From: Erythrocercus mccallii
Lineage: Eukaryota; Chordata; Aves; Passeriformes; Dicruridae
DNA: 64,000 bases
Assembly: GCA_013397435.1 (NCBI GenBank)
Contig: VZRG01000031.1
Location: 1,368,609 to 1,432,608 of the forward strand
Reading direction: 5' to 3'
The position numbers were made by a program, and so were the translations under genes. The notes beneath the pieces were generated by a model. It did no database searches, had not been told where the DNA came from, and saw nothing but the letters and a program-made list of their open reading frames with translations. Positions 48,397 through 62,700 of the stretch are shown piece after piece; within the stretch, counting starts at the first letter, position 1; the number at the start of each line of letters is the position of its first letter.

Positions 48397-51300
48397 TCTT
48401 GTCATCCTGGCTTAGTGTTGTTTAATTTATCAGATGAACTTTCTCTGTGTGTGCATGTGCTGGAGGTTCAGATTTTTGAGAAATCAAGTAAATTTCTACC
48501 TGTGAGAAAATTAGCTCATACATTTTAGATATCACTGAGGCTCTTCTAGGGAATTTCTGGCATAAATCAAGGCTCCCTGTAAGTCCATCAAAACAAACTG
48601 AAGCAGATCTATTTGAACGCCTGTGCTCAACACAGGGCAGTCAAAGTGGTTTCAGGCAGAAGTGTATTCCCAGGGGCCAGAGCAGTTAAGAGAAACCAAG
48701 CCTTGCTGCCAGCATGACCCAGTTGGCTGATTAGCAAGCAGATAGTCCGCTTTTGTGCTTCTACTATTTCATCTCAGTGTGTTTTCTAGGGTGATGGTCA
48801 GTGTTTGCCTGTATGCTGTGACACTTGGAAAACATTTCCTTAGCGAGGAGAGAATTGTCTATAAATCTCAACTAAATAGTAGATGAAGAGATTTCTGATA
48901 ATCACCTTACAAATTATTTAAGGGATTCCTAGGATCAAGTTTAAAAATTCAAAGAGTAGTGTCACTAGATGTGTTTCACATGGACAGATGCAGTTCGGCA
49001 TAATAATGCAATTTTGAAAATCTCTATCTTTGCCTGACAGAATTCATACAACTCTGTAAGTATTATGATTTTTATTACAGGACACTGTGGGCACATATGG
49101 CATATTCATATATGTCTGTGAACAAGTGCAGTATGCCCATGCCTCATTGAAATTGCATTCTGTGAAGGAGAGAGAGCTTTTTGTTTCAGCCTTTTGTAAG
49201 GGATGGCATGTAGCAGCAGCACTCTAGGAGAAGCCCCAGAAGAACAGTGATGGAACAGTGAGTCAGAGGATTCCCATCTCCCCTCTGTCTCCTAAGGGAG
49301 TAATTTGTTTTAGTACCTTACTGATTGCAGTTAATTTGCCTCCTCCACCCAGTTCCCACCAGTTTGCCTGCCCACTGTGCAGATATCAGAGGACTGGGCT
49401 CCCAGTCTGTTCCCAGTGCCCCCTCCTTACCTGTGGATTTCTCACATACATTCCTGACATCCCCTATGGAAAATAACAGCAAACAATGGCAAAAAGGCTA
49501 CCAGTAGAACCACATGAGAAAATGGAGATATTAATGGCAGGAAAGGACATATTTTGTATTTAAGAAATCACCACTCTGAGTGCTCATGCCAGCTCGAGAG
49601 ACAGCACTCACAGGCGGCATCCTTCCATGCAAAGAAAGGAATATCCCCAATGAAATGTCCTTATACCAATTTTACAGATGCAGTTCAGTTGCCTGGTCTT
49701 TCAAGAAGCCTCAGATTATGCAAAAAATAAGTAGCTCTTTTCATCCTCTCCTTGGTTGGAAATACATGTACAATTGTTGTAGATTGGAGGTGTGGAAATG
49801 CTGTCTCATTGTCCTTGATAAGTTACATTTCAAAAAGCTGTCCAAGCATGCAAAAAGAAAGCCAAATCTACAGATAATATTAGGTCCAGGAATCCCTTGC
49901 TCCCAATCCCCCTAATATTAACTGTTACCTAATACTCCCTCTTGTGTTCATTCATATGTTGCTTATGCCTATGTAGGAGGGAAGCTCTTCTATATATTTT
50001 AGATATTTTTGTTTTAATATAGTCAGAGGGGGTCAGTTAGCTGTTAGATAGAGTCAAATGACCCACCCTCAAACACTTTGGTTAACTTTATAATCATGAG
50101 AAAGTCAGTACCAGTGTAGTTCCCTACTCCCAAGCACAGCTGAGGAGACAAGTCATACACTGCATTGACTCAGGGTTCAATATAGGGATGGTGTCCAAAA
50201 CTTGAAAATATATGAATGACAGCATGGGAAGGGAATACTGTTTGAAAGTCTAACTTTCATTCTCTAAATTAGCACAGTAAAGGCCATGGAAGAGAAAGAG
50301 AATCCAGTATTTTTGAAAATTATTTATGAAATGTAGATGGGCCTTCAGTTGGGAATAGGGCTGGGCAAAATGTTAGTGGTTCTTTGTTCTTGCAGCTGGC
50401 CTGTCGAATTACACAGAGCCAGCACAGTAAATAATACTACTATTGTCTGCCTGTGTCAGAGACAGACAGAAGGTACATTTGGACTTGGTCCAAACATCAC
50501 AAGGGCCACTCATAGCCACAGTGTCCAATTACTGCTTGCTTGACTATAAAATGCACTTTTTTTGCAGAGCTAATTTAAGAATGGCAGCTTTTAATGGGGT
50601 TTGTATTAAAAGAGGACTGCTGCCCTGGCTTTTGCCTGCAGAAAAAGTTCTACACTGTACAGGAAGCAACACATACACAGTGAAAATAATCAGTGTGATA
50701 GCATTAGCACAGCAATAACAACAGTAATAGCAAAGTCAATGCTTTGAAAAGGGAAAAGAGATCAAGTCCTTCTGGAAATAGCCCTGTGCAAAACATGCAA
50801 AAAACCAACTAGATTATCTCAAATGATGAAACAAGTGCATCCACTTAGTCTCTGCAGATGTGCACATTTTGCAAAACTTTTCTCTGTCTTTCAAAGAATC
50901 ATTGACCACAGTTTTCTCACTCTACACAGATATTTTTCTTAAATTTCAGTGGCACTTATTTTCACACTTACTGTCAAATGTTTTGGAGAGCAGCAAACTC
51001 TATGATCCTTCTTGCAAATGGTCAAAAATTGTTTTTATTAGGAACTGCTTTTTTTTAGAAAAGTGTTTATAGAAGATTATTCATACAGAAAGAAGATCCC
51101 ATGGGATTAGGGATGCAGAAGCTCTCCTCTCTACAGTATGTGCATATCAGGGCTTTCAGGGCTTTGATTTTCTTTGCTTATCTATTAGCTTGAGATAAAT
51201 TTAGGTCTCCTGTTTAGAGCAATCTGCCTACAGTGCACAAGAGATCAGTAGTTGTCAATGATCTATGAAGACTTACTGTGTTTCTCTCCTCTGCCATGCT

Positions 51301-53706
51301 GACAAGGTGTTAATTTCTTTCTTGGAATAGCAAGCAAAAAAGCCCCAGCAAACTGATAAATTTAGGCAAAACTCATGCAAGGACCACATCGCTTTTTAAG
51401 GCTTCCTGCTACCACCATTCCATCATAGAAGACTTTATAAGTCTTGCATAACAATAATCAATAATAGAATGTGCCTGTTCTCTAACTTTAAAATCTTGTT
51501 CTGTCCTGCAGTTTTTATACACACACATGCACACACTATGAGTGTTCACAAAAGTATTCATACTCACAGTTGTAGAAGGGTTTTAAAAAATGTGCCACAG
51601 GTACAGAAACACTATCAATCAAATGTTAAAACCTTCATAAGCTCTATGTAGGTGAGTTCATTCACCTTTTTTATCTTTGGATGTCTTGCAGAGTGCTTCG
51701 TTTGGAGAAAGACCTAAAAGCCACATTGGGTAACTAGAAGGGATAAAAGGGTAAACCTGTCTGTTCATATTTGCCAGCCTTCAACATGGAGAACACAGCA
51801 AGCATTCTGTCAAGGAAAATGAGAATATTCTTTTTTGCTTCTTTGAATCCTCAAAAGATGCATCTTCTTTGTAATAGAAAAGAAGTATCTCAATACTTAA
51901 GTCAAAATAGCAAACTTTTCAAAGGCCAGAAACTTGAAGCTGATCATGAGACTTGTGAATTGCGTGCTGTAGGATTTTTTGATATGGCATAAAACAGAGA
52001 GAACCTGAAAAATTTTGTCTTCAAAATGATGGATATGGACAGTCATTTTCCACAAAGCAACCTTCAATTATTAACAGCAGGACTTGAGCTCAGCAGAGTA
52101 AAAAAAATCTTTCCACTATCTGGAGTGAAGCTCTCTCCAACGGTCATGGTTGATTCTCTTATCTTATACAGAGACATTAATTCTCCTCCACCACACATAA
52201 AACTAGTCACATAGAGAGAACTCTTCACCTAACAGAGGAATATTCACATACACACTGTTAAAGTTGGGTTAAAGATGTCACTTACCCAGACACACACACA
52301 AAAAAAAAGAGAAATATTCAGTGTTAAAGCACCTGCTTGTTCCTTAATTCATGCTTTTGCAGCAAAACATATTGGTCTGTGGGTTACATAAGCTAACATA
52401 TAACACCAAGACATTTGTGATTCTGTGAGTGAGTACAAAGACTAAGGATAGTATCCCCATAAATGAGGCTAAAGGGATTACTCTCATGCAACTATCTGAA
52501 AATCCAGCCTTCAGGATTACATAAGAAATTATTTTGTCCTCATATTTCATGACTTATGGGTTTAAGAAATAAGAGAGGATATTTTGTGTAAACTTTCTTG
52601 ATTAAAACTCAAGTGAAGCTCATTTTCTTTTTAGGATGTAATATTCAACAATTCTTGTGTATGGACTGTCTGGTAATGTAAATGCCACTCAGTATGTACC
52701 AAGTCCATGTTCTGTAATGTCAAGGACTATGGTACCATAGGGGCTCCTTAGTATGCAAATTATTGACACAATAGAACATAGCAACTCTTTTGAAATCATT
52801 ATGTTTTATTGTGTCAGGATCTAAGGATTCTTGAAAAGATAAAATCTAATAGTTCCTCTGGAGCTATAAAGTTCTCTGATGTCATAGGCTATTTGGACAC
52901 TCCTTATTACAGTATGAGGATTATTAATACACTGTTTATAATGATTTTGTGACTCCTTTGTGGTCCGTTGTGACTATCTAGAATTTTACAAGCTTGGTCA
53001 TCACCATGGCATGTGAGTCTCCATCATAAAAAATTGTCACCTTTTTTGTTCCTTTCTCATCCTCTCTGTAATGATACACCAACTAATTACTGGCCTTTGG
53101 AGGGAAAAAAATAAAACAACAACCCACAACACATTGTAAACACAGAATCTAGTGTTTTCTTCACAAGAATTTGAGTCAGACAGCCTCACTTTGCATTTAG
53201 TTTGGAGAAATTGTGGAGCCAAACATATTTCATCTGGTCGTCTCAGTGGAGGTTTGCCCAATATAACACTCTTCACAGGCAAAGAAATTTCACTCCCTAA
53301 TTCTTTTATATGGGAATTACTTGCAGTGTTTTCCAGGTGTCCATGTCTGTGCATGTCAACATGAGTGTTTTACTACTATTAGCTGCAAGTTTCCTTCCAG
53401 AGCAGACACTGAAAAGATGAATAAATAAAAAAGAAAACCAAATACAGCAGTATGCATTTTAGACTGATGATCTGCTTTGAAACCAGAAGCTCTGAACTCT
53501 GTTCCATCTCATAAGCTCCAGGAGTCCTTGCTGCGCTTCCCCAGTGAATCTGGAATTTACATAGCTATGGACTCACAACCCTTGGCTTACCCTATCCTAA
53601 ATCTCTTTGGGACTGATACTCAGCTGAGAGCCAGGATTACTAGGATTTAAATATATATCAAATACAAGAGTGGGGAAGTGCAGGAATTTCTACAGCAGCT
53701 ACATAA
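48397..53706. other. Gene-free desert interval
   Basis: No gene is supported. Frames at 49258-49507, 49580-49915 and 50337-50718 are unfamiliar and lack exon-like boundaries. No transposable element was recognised. Confidence 0.45.
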
Positions 53707-53740
53707 GATGTGTGACAACAGATGATGTGTGACAACAGAG
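53707..53740. repeat. 17-bp tandem duplication
   Basis: Two adjacent copies of GATGTGTGACAACAGAK differ only at the last base (T in copy 1, G in copy 2). Confidence 0.9.
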
Positions 53741-55769
53741 TCCCTGCCATTCCTCAGCTGGAGAGATATAGGGCAGGACTTTTTCATTACTCTTTAAGTG
53801 GACCCTTATGCCTGTAAAGCTCCTTTTTATCTTTCTCATTATTGTTGTACCTTACTCAGCATATGCTGTGAATTTATGTATTTTTTTAAATTTAATTTCT
53901 ATAGAGTATATGCTCTAATTTATGATGATTTTCTTTACTATTTTACCCAAGATGCCACCTGAAAACACACAGATATTGTTAGATATTATTTACGTACCAC
54001 AGGGCAAGCCCCTTTTTCTTCACAAGAGCAGACAATCAAAAGGCAATCTCAGAGTCAACAACAACAGGACAAAATGAGGAGGCAGTACAGGTCATCAGGA
54101 CAAGAGATGGTCAGAACCCATTAGCAGCTTCCTTGGCTGCATCCTCTTGGTAATCATTATAGAAAATTCCTTCCAAGAAAGAACTTGACAATGTGAACGC
54201 CAGAAACACATCAACCAGGCAACAAGGTTTTGTGTTCAAGTTAAAATAATGACTGATGGAGGTGACATTCTAGGCCAGAGATGATAACCCAAAAGGAAAA
54301 CCCAGGACGCAGAAGAAACTGTGAGCATCTTTGAGGGTAATGAGAAACACTGAATGCAAAGAAAGCATTTGGAAGAATTCAAAGAAAGAGGGGAGATGGC
54401 CAGTGCATTAGTTTCAGAGATAATCTCTGAGGAGCATTTTAGTTGGCTATTATTCTTGCAAGATTTAATCTGTCAAAGCCAGAGACGTGTGTCCAGAGAC
54501 AGGAATTCAAAATAAAAGCAACAGGAATGACTTTTACAGTGTGAAGAGCAAGGAGAGGGTAGGATCTGAGGATGTTATGCAACAAGTGTTTGCAAGATTT
54601 GAAACATACAACTAAGGAGGTTGTGTTCACTTTTTTCTGTATCAGCCCTTTGTACACTGCAAAGAGATTGGAGAAGTAGCTAAACTCAGCCCTTTCTGAG
54701 TGATCTGCAAATCCAGCAGTTAAAACATGGTACTACTGAGAATTCAAGGAGAGTTACAGCTTTTCAGGAATTAATGTGCACATTGGAAAGCCAGGAATGT
54801 GGGTGTCTGCTGTGATTTCAAACTTAAGACAATTTTCAGCTGAAGGCTGATGTAGAACTGCAAACTTCTGTATTATCAATGTTCAATAGGAACTGTCAGT
54901 GTTTTCTGTAAACATTTATCAACATAGCCCCTAAAATGTATTGACTTATATCCACCTAAATGTGCATAGTGCACACTGAAAAACATTAAGAAATTAGTGT
55001 TCATTTATATAGTAGACTAAAAGAGGTTGTATTTTGAAGAAAATTAGTAAAATCCTTTCAAATTTTTTCAAGCCATTTAGCAGCAGTCAAAGTGGTGTAT
55101 ATTTGGAAAGCTTCCAGAGCAGCAGCATGCACACACTGCATGTGGTTCAGTGTCTGTGTAATCCTTATTTAATTTGCAAAGGTCAACAGATAGATTTGTC
55201 CTCTTAAAAGACTCAACATATATGCATATATATTTAGGTTATTTATATGCCTGCTTCAAAGTTCTCTGTTTTCTGTGTATTGCTAAATAGATATCTGCAT
55301 CACTGAAGTAAAGGCCAGTTTTACCTGTCCTTTCTTTGTCATAGAAGAATCTGTTCCTGTGAACAGTTCTGTATAAGCTCAGATTCTTGCCTGGTTGTTC
55401 AGAAGTTGCCAGAAACAACTTCAGAACCAGGAAAAGTAAAAAACTTATCCTGCTTTCGTGGCCAGCTCCTGATAAGCAGATGCACTTCATTTTAGATTGT
55501 GTTGACACTTTGCTAATTTGTTTTTCATTGTTGGAATATGCAACTTCTTTTCCAGGCTGAGAGATTCAGTCAGTGATAATCCTCATCTTCCTTATTTTAT
55601 TGTGAAAAAAACCCTATCCTTTAGCTGAGTGGCCAACATATGTTTTCTCTCAACTAGTGCTTATTTTGATTTAAAATATGTTTCAATGGTAGGTCAAAAA
55701 ATAAGATCAGGCCCTTGACTACCAAGGTCATAAAGAAATTCAAATAAAGCTGCAGAAATTTAATGGCAT
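53741..55769. other. Gene-free interval
   Basis: No gene or transposon was recognised. The stretch 55216-55252 is a TA-rich low-complexity run. Confidence 0.5.
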
Positions 55770-56065
55770 GGAGAGGAGAGGAGAGGAGAGGAGAGGAGAG
55801 GAGAGGAGAGGAGAGGANNNNNNNNNNNNNNNNNNNNNNNNNNNNNNNNNNNNNNNNNNNNNNNNNNNNNNNNNNNNNNNNNNNNNNNNNNNNNNNNNNN
55901 NNNNNNNNNNNNNNNNNNNNNNNNNNNNNNNNNNNNNNNNNNNNNNNNNNNNNNNNNNNNNNNNNNNNNNNNNNNNNNNNNNNNNNNNNNNNNNNNNNNN
56001 NNNNNNNNNNNNNNNNNNNNNNNNGAGGAGAGGAGAGGAGAGGAGAGGAGAGGAGAGGAGAGGAG
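55770..56065. repeat. (GGAGA)n pentanucleotide array interrupted by an assembly gap
   Basis: Clean GGAGA units flank both sides of a 207-base run of N (55818-56024). The left flank is about 48 bp and the right flank about 41 bp. The same unit and strand on both sides show that one array spans the gap. All frames through it (ERRGE or LLSSP repeats) are spurious. The purine/pyrimidine strand bias allows triplex DNA, and such arrays are hard to sequence. The true array length is unknown. Confidence 0.97.
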
Positions 56066-59000
56066 TCATCATCTGACAGAATGTGCATCCCCAACCGCCC
56101 AACATTTTCATACATTGCAAGAGATGTGTCATACACAAAAATTAATCATTTAGAAGTCTTTCTTTTTGGCAATGTTTCCCAGTGGACAACCAAAGAAAAA
56201 CTTTAATTGTATACAATCAACTAAACTGTAAAATTGAACTTTTGAAATTAAAACACTGATCCATTAATTTAAAAAAATGAAAATATTCCCTTTTGTAACA
56301 GAAATTTACTACATTGGTTGTGAATAACTAGATTAGATGAAAATTATAAAAAAAATAGAAATTACAAGCAACTAAGAGAAAACCATTCAGTCTAACTACA
56401 CAAAACCGTACTGCTTTTGCAGGAGCAAAACCCACTACCAGATACCCTATAAAGTACCTCATCAACATAGCATAGCCCTTATGAACTCACATTTCAATAA
56501 TTCTTTGTTATGAATAATAACACAAGTTGCTGAGTCACATCACGTCTCTTTTCCCAAATTTGTGAAACCTCACTACTCCAAATATCATCTACCAACTCCC
56601 TTTATTCATACTTAATTCTTCTTATCCATGCACTGTTTGAGACAGAGATTTCTTTTCTCTTAAAAATTACTTTTTGCTCTTACACCATTGCATCTTAAAA
56701 GCACATTGAATCTGAAACAAAGAGAAAAGATGCCTCAATTTTTAATTGAAAATACTCTCATGTTGGGAATTTTTGAGTCAATTAAATAAACCATGAAAGC
56801 CACAAAAGTTAGAATGACATAATTATAAAATAATCACATATTGGTCAATTTCCAATGTTAAAAATGTAAACTTCTAAATTTCTAAATACAACTTCTAGAT
56901 CATAAAACATCCCTGAGTATGTGGCATCACAGTAAGCATTTGATCCCTTATTTATTGAGTGAGGGAAGCAATATATAAACATTTGATTAAGAGAAAAAGG
57001 GATATTCTGGAAATAAAAAAAAAATAGGAGCTATGGATGTAATATAGCAAATTATTCAATCTATGAAAATAAAGAAATAATCTTGCTTTTGCCAATTTTG
57101 AATGCAATTATTCGTATTATTTTTACTTTAGCAATGCCTTAGGGACCTAAGTGAGATCAGGTCCCCTTTGCAAACACAATGGGAAAGTTTTTGCCTCAAA
57201 GATTTTTCAGCCTATATAGGCTATGCAGACAAAGGATGAAGATGGGAACAGAAGCACTGTAGTGTGCTCAGAGATACACAATAGGTTGCAGCAGATCTGC
57301 CAACAGATTTAAAGTTTCTGCCTCTGTATTCTCAACCTTGACCAGGTTGGCTCAAGAATAATGTTCTCTCACAATGAGCTGCAGAAATACGTCAGTGCAA
57401 TACTGAGACTTAATGTGAACTGTGCTTCTGGTGAGAGCTCACATTCATCCACATGAGCAACATAATTTCCACATAGTCATAGACATTTTCAATTTAGGGA
57501 AAAAAAATGTTACAGACTTTCAGCATTCAGCCCTTTTAACTCATAATGGCTGCTGAATCTCAAAATAACACTTGGATTTCACAGAACCAGTAGAAAGGAG
57601 AGATTTGCTTGCAGATAAATCCAAGTGATTCATGGGGGTATCTCTTTCAGCACTGTGTGTATTAGTGTGTTATGTGGCAAAAAAAAGCTTGCATATTTGC
57701 TTACAAATGGTCAGTTCCATAAGTCCCCACTTGGTCAGAAAGCAGTTCCAAGTCATAACAGATTTTTCCAGCCAACATGCAAGTTCTCATAAAGACACGA
57801 TTATGTCAGGGGATTTTTTTGTCCTTCATGAAATATGTGACAATAAGATATTAAAGGATGTATTGTTCACAGTTTTTACTAATATTGCTTTATACCATAT
57901 TAAGAACCAAATTGTGACACTTTTCTCACTTTGGGGCTTGCTGTCTTACTGCATAAATCCTCCAGTTAAATTCAGTAGACTGTTCAATGCGGCTTTGTGT
58001 GAATCAAGGTTGCAATTATTGCAACTTAGTCCTAAATTTGCACTTTACATTTAGTGTTATCCATTTTCTGAGGACTGGCAAGGTGCCCTTCTGCACAGCA
58101 TTTGTGGTACAAGAGCCTTAAGAATGAAGCCTATAAAGTTCTAAAAAAAAAGGACCAAAGAAAGGATTTGTAGGCTGAGAAAACAACCAAGTCAGCTTGA
58201 TTTCACTTGTAACAAATTTTGTGTTGAAGGCTGAAAATGCAAATTAAATAGGGTGGTGTACCTTGCAAGCACAGCTTTTTTCATCTGCTTTCTTAAAATA
58301 TTTGGTTTATTGAGCTCTTTGTTACCAAGAAAAATTTACTAGAGTTCATTAAGGAAGTCCCAAAATAATTCCAAATCCTGAAACAGGGAAAGGAGCATCT
58401 CTGTGCCTGAGCTGTGTGCACTGTCAGCTCCCACTTCTTTTAGAAGGTGCTCAGAATCAGGAAGAAGATAATCATCACCTCACACAAATGGGACTTTTTT
58501 CACTGGAATGCTGAGATTGACTTTCAAGGAGTCAAACTCTCCACCCAGTTACTCCCTGAATTCAGCCTACAGCTTCATCTAGAACTGGTTATTCCAAACT
58601 CAGCACTGGAGGATAAAGCCTTCCTTTTTTCTTATTTCCCCTGTTAAGTGCTCCTGTGTGCTTTTCCCAGACTAAACAGGCAACCCTGACCTGGAGCCAT
58701 CTACTCTCACACAAACAATTAACTTAAAGCATGTGTCCTAACATGAATTTTGGCTCCACAGCAACCTAGCACTCCTATGGGAAACAACCCAAATTAATAA
58801 CAGCCTTCTTTCTGAAATACCTGAAGTGCCCTCTCTTAAAAGACAGAGATAAGAACACTTCTTTTTTTCCCCCTTTTGGGCTAAACCAATTGATTTTTGG
58901 CTTAGAATGATCTCCCACAGAACACTTACAATACCTGTAATGAATAGAGTCAGCATCTATGTTCCTGTATCACATCACTGTTTTCCCTAAGAAAACATAA

Positions 59001-61461
59001 GAGCTAAAACATTAATCTGATTTCTAATATAATAACCCATTTTCACACGCTCTCACTAGTCAGTACTGTATTTGGAGTGGGTCCAAAAGAGATGCAAATG
59101 TGTTTGGTTTCTTTCTCTCCACCTCCTTGAAAGCTTGATTTAGATCATTTTGTCATTTCAAAACATATCAAAGTAGAGGAAAAAGACATGCATTTGTTCC
59201 CTTAATTTTTAAAACTATTTCAAAATTATTTCGTTCCTCTAAATAAGTCTGATGGCCTAGTTGTGTTAGTGGCCTTTCCCATGAGATGAACAAAAAGCTG
59301 ACAGCTGTATATCTGAGGTCCCAATCTTGCTGAGACAGATCTCCTCTTTCTCAGCACTCCTTGGTTGCACTTGAACTCACAGTTCAACTTGAGCCTCATA
59401 AACTTCACAGGGGCATTGATGTCAGAGAAAGCACGTGCTCTCCACTTCCCCACTCTAAGCTATAAAACCTTTCTCTTCTTCATTAAAACACATTTAAAGA
59501 CTACAGATATGATAGAGTCCTGTGCCTTCAGCTATCTTCAAGTCTCTCTGGGGACTTGTGCATCAACACTTTCTTCTTCTGTTTCTTCTGAAAAACAAAA
59601 TGTCCTTTGCACTCACCACAGACAAATTCAGATTTATATCATTTTATGCATCTCTTAATAAAGCCCAAAAATTACCCTATTATAAGGCAGTAAGAATGTG
59701 TTATTTCCCATTTCCTAGATGAACATGTACTTCTTGTTTTTTTTATTCAGTCTTTACCAATGAAACTCTTGCTTTTTGACTGTTGAAGTGGGGAGGGCTT
59801 AAGGTCTCTGAATGTTTACCTGGGTTATTCTTTGCTCTGCTTTAATTCTGCTAATTTCAAAACTTGAAAATACCTACATGACTTGCATTGCAATGTTCCC
59901 CATGAATGGTGTCTACTCTTATATGCAAGGCAGGAGAAAAGAGCTGAAAAAAGCACCTGGAGGTCCCAGCAAGGACACTTGCTTCCTTCCCTGCAGAAGT
60001 CACCATTTGCCATTCTCCCATGACATTAATGGTGCCATTAAGGGCAATCCTCCATCCTTAGGTACAGGGGGTCAAAGTACAGTTGTGGGGTGGGAGGGAA
60101 GGAATTTGGCAGGAGTTCTCATTTGCTGTAGTTGAACCTTTCTCCCAAGATCCCAGTCTTGCAGGGAAGAGAGTTTGTGGACCAACACCTCATTTTTCAG
60201 GATGTGCAGTGCATGCACTGGAGATGTTAGCAATGTGCATCAAGGAGGTTTAAATGAGATAGGTTGTGCAACTCAGAAAATAGGTGGAAAAACTACACTT
60301 AAATCTTCAGTTCCTTATTTAGAAGTATTCAAGTAAATTCCAGTAAACATCAGAGGAACTCTGGGAAGTAAAAGCTTCCAATTTGGCCTTTTGTTTTAAA
60401 TGTTACTGCAACAAAGTTACAATAAAGATGCAAAGACTGACTCCTTTTGCCTGCCTTGGCAATGTTAATTCAGCTGCCTGAACTTCCTGAATATTTTTCC
60501 CTCAGTTTCAAATATCTCACTACACACACTCCATGAAATAGAATGCATTTCTATATGCCAACAACTAAATGTTGCTTTGCCAGCCTTTGTTTTTGAATCT
60601 TTTAATGTCTTTAATTTACCTATGCAACCTTAAGTTCACATTCCCATATATATAAATATATCTCTATCTATTTTTTTAATTCAACATATTAAAATCCTGC
60701 TTCAGGCTTCTCCACTGATCATCCTCTTCCCATTTATCTTTCAGACAGCAATAAAAATATGTAAATATTAAGCCACAAAAACTGTATTACTGTAATTTTA
60801 AGGATGTGACTAACACCCACAAAACGCCAGAGGATTCAAAGTCAAGGTTGCATGTTGAGCCTGGCTCTTTCAACACTCATGTTAAGTAAAATTCAATTAA
60901 AAAAGCTCTGATGACTTGAAGATAAGATTATTTTACTACCACTACTACTTGTAATAGTTGAATTATGGGAGTGTTTGCAACATTAGCAGTGTCCATGCAC
61001 CATGGGACAGAACTCAATTTGAGCTGACGTGAATACAGCCTGGTTTTGGGGAAAGCTGCAAAAATTGAATAAGTAGCCCCCACGCCATCCCTTTCTCTGT
61101 GATTCTGTAACACCTGAGCGTAGGGTGAGCCTCTTGACACAGCATACAACAACTAAAGGCTGGTCTAGTTTATGAGTTGTTAAAAGACCCAGGAAAACAG
61201 AAGGATCAGAAGTGTGTAGGTGAAAACTAGCAAAAGATTGAAGCTCTGTATCACTAGCAGTTATTCACAGGACTTGAGAACAGCAACCATTAAATAGACA
61301 GGTTAGGATAATGGGCAAACTTTCCTAATAGCTGTACTAAAAGACCTTTCAGTACAGGTAATTAGAGGATATTAGAAGAGCCTGAATGGAAAAGACTCAC
61401 ACGAGCATTCATTTACACCCATGCAAAGTGAGCCAATAAAAGATTACAATGGTAGTAAGTG
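56066..61461. other. Gene-free desert interval
   Basis: No gene is supported. The ATG-started frame at 57632-58054 (140 codons, hydrophobic N-terminus) is unfamiliar and AT-rich. A G-rich stretch at 60067-60102 has three close GGG runs and one distant run. A TA-rich run lies near 60644-60670. Confidence 0.45.
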
Positions 61462-61690
61462 TGTGATAAGGTGCAATGCTCCCTCCATAGCTATCTCAAA
61501 TGTTTTACAGTATTAACTGATCAAAACTCCCACAGAACATTTGCAAGTATGCATCATTATCTGTGGTTTACAAATAGTTTTACATTACTTGCACTGAGTT
61601 GCAGAACTAGACTGGTGAAATCAAATACCTGTCAGGCAGTGCATGGCAGTCCTTTGCTGCTTAGAGTAGATGCAACTATTCCCCTTTGAG
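61462..61690. repeat. Ancient amniote interspersed repeat (MIR-like layout)
   Basis: The ordered words 'ATCTCAAATGTTTTACAGTA', 'TTAACTGATCAAAACTCCCA', 'CAGAACATTTGCAAGTATG' and 'CATTATCTGTGGTTTACAAA' follow the same old repeat as at 120-288 and 21535-21880 ('ctcaaagtgctttac', 'ttaactaattaatcctcaca', 'ccctgtgaggtagg', 'ttatccccattttacagatg'). A short frame within it (61459-61689) is therefore not a gene. Confidence 0.5.
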
Positions 61691-61735
61691 ATATTTCCAA
61701 ATCCCTGTGTGGAAACAATACATTTCACAAGAAAT

Positions 61736-61736
61736 T

Positions 61737-61782
<46 letters not shown>
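61736..61782. repeat. (TAGA)n microsatellite
   Basis: About eleven uninterrupted TAGA units. Ordinary, probably polymorphic tetranucleotide repeat. Confidence 0.97.
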
Positions 61783-61783
<1 letters not shown>

Positions 61784-62700
61784 AGAATTTTCTAGAAGCA
61801 AACTAGAGAAGAATCGTGCTGATATATTTGAGGCTAGGCTTACAACTAAAGCATGAGTGACCAAATGTGCCTTATCTATTATTCTTGTTGAATTGTTTTC
61901 CAGTTTGGGTAAGTATAAACCTTCTTCTTGAAGAACATGAATTTCAATTTTCCCAAATGTCTTATAGGTAGATTAAAAGACACACTACCTTCTTCACTGG
62001 AAAATAGCTATAGTAATCCTCCCAAAATTGCTAAAAATATCGTTAGGTATCCAAAAGCATACAGCTAGTGAAAATACATCTCTTCATTTTCTCTTAAAAG
62101 GATTACCAATACAAGCAGTTGGCACTTGCAATTTAAAAAAACCTGCCCTCTTCGTTGGAGGCAAAGCTTTGCAGAATCAAGCTGAAGATAAACATTTATT
62201 GCTTTTTATCAAACATCTTTGAAAATCAGGCCCCAAAGTCCTAATTAACTAGCATTAGCGGTTCAGTACCTTATGGAGCAAACAGTATCAGATCTGAATT
62301 AAAAAAATGGTATATCTCTGTCTCAAACCTGTATTCAATCTCTGATAAAGAGTGAAGTTGCAAAGACAGTGTTAATTAAAGTAAGGTATTTTTCTTAAAT
62401 AGTTCTCCTGTTGTATATGTGTGCTTAGTGGAACCAGATATTTTTCCTCCAAAGGCGAATGCAAAGATATTACCAAAAACCAAGAAAAAGTGCATTTTGA
62501 GTAGGAATACTTATCCCCCTACATTTTCTATTACTTTTCACATTTAGGCTTTGGAAACACTTTTAGCATAAAGGAAATCTTAACAATGATGTTGAAACCA
62601 AATATCTAATTCAAAGCAGCCACATGGAAGTCTATCTAGTAGTTAGCACATTTTATGTATGACTAGTTTTAAATGTCAGATTCAAAAAGTATTAACATGT
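61783..62700. other. Gene-free interval
   Basis: Nothing recognisable; short frames only. Confidence 0.5.

Noticed and set aside
55654..56206. Long frames on both strands across the N run
   Set aside because: They are produced by a stop-free GGAGA repeat and unknown bases, not by coding sequence.
57632..58054. 140-codon ATG-started frame with a hydrophobic N-terminus resembling a signal peptide
   Set aside because: The remainder has no domain or conserved motif, and the codon composition looks like translated intergenic DNA.
60067..60102. Second G-quadruplex candidate
   Set aside because: Only three GGG runs are close together; the fourth needs a loop of about 14 nt.
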